In this document: positions 60,715 to 64,000 of the stretch, piece after piece | Position numbering within the stretch: the stretch's first letter is position 1 | How the letters are laid out: the number at the start of each line of letters is the position of its first letter | The notes under the pieces: generated by a model | Told to the model about the DNA's origin: nothing | The model's input: the letters and a program-made list of their open reading frames with translations, nothing else | Databases searched by the model: none | NCBI GenBank assembly: GCA_051294375.1 | Contig: CM119267.1 | Span: 2,160,793-2,224,792 of the forward strand | Length of the DNA stretch: 64,000 nt | DNA from: Paraspadella gotoi | Taxonomy: Eukaryota > Chaetognatha | Direction of reading: 5' to 3' | Program-made: the position numbers and the translations under genes

Positions 60715-62666
60715 AAGGGAGAGATGGATTAGAGATGGATAAGAGATGGATTAGAGACCGAATTACTGGAATGGGTAGCATTTGAGAGGATCTCGTAAGT
60801 TTTTTTGAGAAGCCTGAGTTTCTTTTCTTGAAGAAAAAGTAATTCTACTTTGATCGGCTAGAATGAACATCTTTTTTAAAATCACTAAAAAAAAACCAAC
60901 ATTTTTTATTTTGGTAAAAATTGTCAAAAACAAGAAAGTAGAAAAACAAATAGAAGAGTGATGATTTCCGAAGATTAAAAAGTAGGAAGTTCGAACAGAA
61001 ACCGTTTTCGATATCCTTATTTAAAATTAAAAACATTAATGCCAGTTAAAGAGCATCCCACCAAGGAAGAAGCTTAACGTTACATAAATGTAATTCCTTA
61101 GCGTAGCCATCTATATTCTTCCTGACCTCGTTATTTATCTCTGCAGAGGCGTGCAGCGGCGCTCAATCTTGTAATGTTCAAAGTTCCCGGAGTTTAATTG
61201 CTAATTTTTGTTTTCTTCCGGATTAAAACTGAAAGAAGGGAGACATCGTGACTCGATTCCGAAACAACATCACCGCATCTCGACAGGAAGGTGGGGGTGC
61301 TCTCTTCTCTCTCTCTCTCTCTCTCGTCTCTCTCTCTCTCTCTCTCTCTCCTCTCTTCTCTCTCTCTCTCTCTCTCTCTCAATATCACTTGGACGATCGC
61401 TCGAAAGCGGAAAGAGATAAGCGTCTTCGCTCTCACTCTTAAACAAAGAAAGAGAAGGAAAATGCAAATGAGTTCGGAAATGAAGCTTTTTTTACTTTCA
61501 CTGATTCACGAGACCGTTTTCACGGCTGAGTGAACCTATGAAGGAAAAGAGAAGGGAGAGAGAGGAAAGATAAGAGGGCGAGATAGGAGAGGGAGAGAAG
61601 AAGAGAGGAAAGGAAAGGAGAGGAGAGGGAAGCGCGTTATGGGTGAAGAGGAAAGAGAGGTTAGATAAGAGAGGAAAGGATTAGAAGAAGGAGAAGGGGA
61701 GAGTAAAAAGAGCGGAGAAATAAGAGAGAATTAGAAAGGAGAAGTCCAGGAGTGGATAAGTGAGGAAAGGCTTTACTTCTCAGTCCTTACCTTATTTTCC
61801 TCACCTTACAAGAGAAGAAATAAAAGAGAGGAAGAGAAAAAAGAAAAAAAGAAAGAAAGAAAGAGAGAAGAGAAAAAAGACAAAAAGATAAAGAAAGAGA
61901 GAGAGAGAGAACAGCCTATAAAAGAAAAAAAGATGAGATAGAAAACATGCAAAACATATACAATATTATGCAGTAGAATTTTAATGTCAGATTAAATAAA
62001 TGAGAGGACGGTGAAACTCATGTGCAAGAGTGTTTCACTGTGACCACCTGAAGACTTTTCGGTGCTTAGTGGTCATACGGATATCAAGTGAAAAAGTGGC
62101 AGATCTGGAATTCTCAATGGCCACCTATCATACAACTCTTTTATTTGCATTTCCCATCAATGCCATTCCATGACTGCCAACTGCATCAATGCCACTCTAT
62201 AAATATAGCCACTCTTTCTATTGCCACTCCATCAATGCCATTCCATCAATGTCCATTCATGACTGCCACTTCATCAATGCCATTCAATTAAATGCGCACT
62301 CTTTCATGCCACTTCCTCATCAATTTCACTCCATCAATTGCCTATATTTCATGTCTGCCAGACATCATTACCCACTCCACATCATTCCTCCAACCACAAC
62401 ATCGACTCTGTCTCCACGTGTCAGCGTTCACGTGGTCAGCAACGTGTCGTCTTTATTCTTCCGTGTCTCCCTTTGATTCCTCCTTCCTCCTTCCTCCTCC
62501 TCCTCCCCTCCTTTCTCCTCTCGATCTTCGTAGATTTTGTCGCCGCGAGTCGTCGTTTGTCATCGTCGTTGTGCATCGTCGTTTTTCGTGGTTGTCATCG
62601 TCGTTGTCTCGTCGTTTTCGTCGTTGTCGATCGTCAACTTTTCCATAGTTTCAAATAGAGAGAGAG

Positions 62667-62706
<40 letters not shown>

Positions 62707-62740
62707 AGAAGGAAGAGGAGAGAGACAGAGAGAGAGGAAC

Positions 62741-62781
<41 letters not shown>

Positions 62782-62888
62782 GAGAGAGAGAGGAGAGAGA
62801 GAGAGAGGAAGAGAGAGAGAAGAAAGAGAGAGAACAGAGGGAGAGAGAGAGGAAGAGAGAGAGAGATGAGGAGAGAGAGAGAAGAGAG

Positions 62889-62936
<48 letters not shown>

Positions 62937-63756
62937 AGAAAGTTGTCGAAAACGCCATCTGTTCCGCGTCCATTAATCCGCAGAGTCATGCTCGGTTGCG
63001 TCAGCGCAGGAATTGCAGATTACGTGCGAATAATTACGTGTGCAATGAAATGAATCGAAGGGTTATGATCTGAATTAATTCACGTGCGCAATCAAAAATT
63101 GCATATTACATAAAGATTAAAAACGATTGTTATTTAATACAATGGTAAATTCCGGTTAGCAATGAAAAAAATTCGTAAATTAAGACGCAGACTTATTGTA
63201 ATAATAGTAATGTAATGTATAATGTAATTGCATTTTAAAACAAATTATTTTAGATTTAAATTGGAAAAAAAATCACTAAGTTTTATATTTCGTTTTACTT
63301 TCAACAAATTCTTCGTCGTAGGGAGACGAATCGTAGGTCAAATTGACTGATAGGCTGGCGTGACAGTGTGACTGCCGTGACAGCGTGACTGGCTTTCCCT
63401 TCCTCTAACAAATAGAACAAAGCTTCTTTTGTTTTACGTGATACTTTTGAGTCTTTAATTTTTTTTCGTTATGTCTGTTTAAAAGTATTGGTTTAAGCCT
63501 TTTTAAAATTTATATTTTAAAATTGTTTTTTTTTTCTCCTTTTTTACGTCGAAATCCCCAAGTGTACAAAACTCAGGAGTACGAAAGAGAGACACGACGC
63601 CGACGACGACGACGAACGACGACGACGGCGATTTCCGCCAGTAAAAAACTCTTTCTTCTCTCTCTCCTCGTCTCTCTTCTCTCTGCTCTCTCTCTCCTCT
63701 CTCTCCTCTCTCTCCTCTCTCTTCTCTCTCTCATTTCCTCTCTCTCTCGTGCTCTC

Positions 63757-63788
<32 letters not shown>

Positions 63789-64000
63789 TTCTCTCCTTCT
63801 CCCTTTTTCCGCCCCGAGGCCCATTTTTTTGCCCCGGGGTCCGGATCGGGAACTGATCACCCTTGAAGTCTCAACTCTCGGCCAAGGGGGCGTTTCCCGG
63901 CACGAACATTTATGCTTTTGCGAAAACGTGGGCGCCGCAAAGGCAGCGCCCTGCAGCGCCCGGCGCGCTTCTGCAGCGCCGCTAAGCATTGCCAGTAAAA
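59290..64000. repeat. Block C, copy 2 (noisy), cut by the window end
   Basis: Collinear with 30,641-35,020, with scattered extra bases. It includes GA tracts (59,900-59,960 and 60,600-60,712), broken GCC runs (60,290-60,335 and 60,468-60,515) and a shortened CT tract (61,300-61,380). It also includes the 14-bp minisatellite (62,110-62,370), an expanded GA tract (62,657-62,935) and a CT tract (63,650-63,805). No gene is supported. Confidence 0.85.
62657..62935. repeat. Long interrupted GA tract
   Basis: About 280 bp of GA with AGGA and GAAGA interruptions, where block C copy 1 has only about 60 bp (33,911-33,972). This is either a length variant or a read artefact. Confidence 0.9.

Overview
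The window reads as a piece of a metazoan nuclear scaffold, most likely arthropod. It is AT-rich with large dinucleotide CT/GA tracts, GT-AG split exons, a tRNA-derived SINE-like sequence, a small Tc1/mariner-like element and an SLC6 transporter exon. There is no bacterial gene organisation: no operons, no compact ORFs with ribosome binding sites, no CRISPR. Nearly all long open frames are translations of simple repeats. I cannot place the organism more precisely from this sequence.

Layout. 1-23,035 is a mosaic of copies of three blocks. Block A (1-1,830; 1,856-8,605; 15,456-19,805) carries an SLC6-like exon, a SINE-like sequence and a 32-bp minisatellite. Its right part is a CpG-dense GTC-type 15-bp minisatellite, which also occurs alone at 10,827-14,868. 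Block B (8,606-10,660; 14,869-15,180; 19,806-21,386; 21,412-23,035) carries a CT tract, more GTC repeat and a GGGGAAA polypurine tract. 23,036-38,600 is mostly single-copy: GA/CT tracts, degenerate TTAGGG-like tracts inside a new-looking inverted-motif element, a 488-bp TIR element, GC islands, block C (30,641-35,020), and a tandem hairpin with hammerhead-ribozyme-like core motifs at 38,013-38,143. 38,610-45,310 and 45,336-52,022 are a near-identical 6.7-kb pair (block D) with a last coding exon and an unassigned split gene. 52,048-53,050 is an inverted copy of about 36,830-37,510. 54,880-59,285 is a noisy re-reading of 37,300-40,160, and 59,290-64,000 is a noisy copy of block C.

Interpretation. 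Seven N gaps (six of exactly 25 N, one of 18 N) sit at or near block boundaries. Several copies differ from their partners mainly by scattered single-base insertions, as uncorrected long reads do. Much of the duplication is therefore probably an assembly or gap-filling product rather than genome biology. Genuine coding evidence is thin: one SLC6-type TM1 exon (2,829-3,052, minus), one terminal exon (42,802-42,943, minus), and a possible three-exon unit (44,332-45,158, plus). They do not form a visible pathway. The best biological leads are the hammerhead-like tandem hairpin, the inverted-motif/TTAGGG-core element, the TIR element and the SINE-like sequence.
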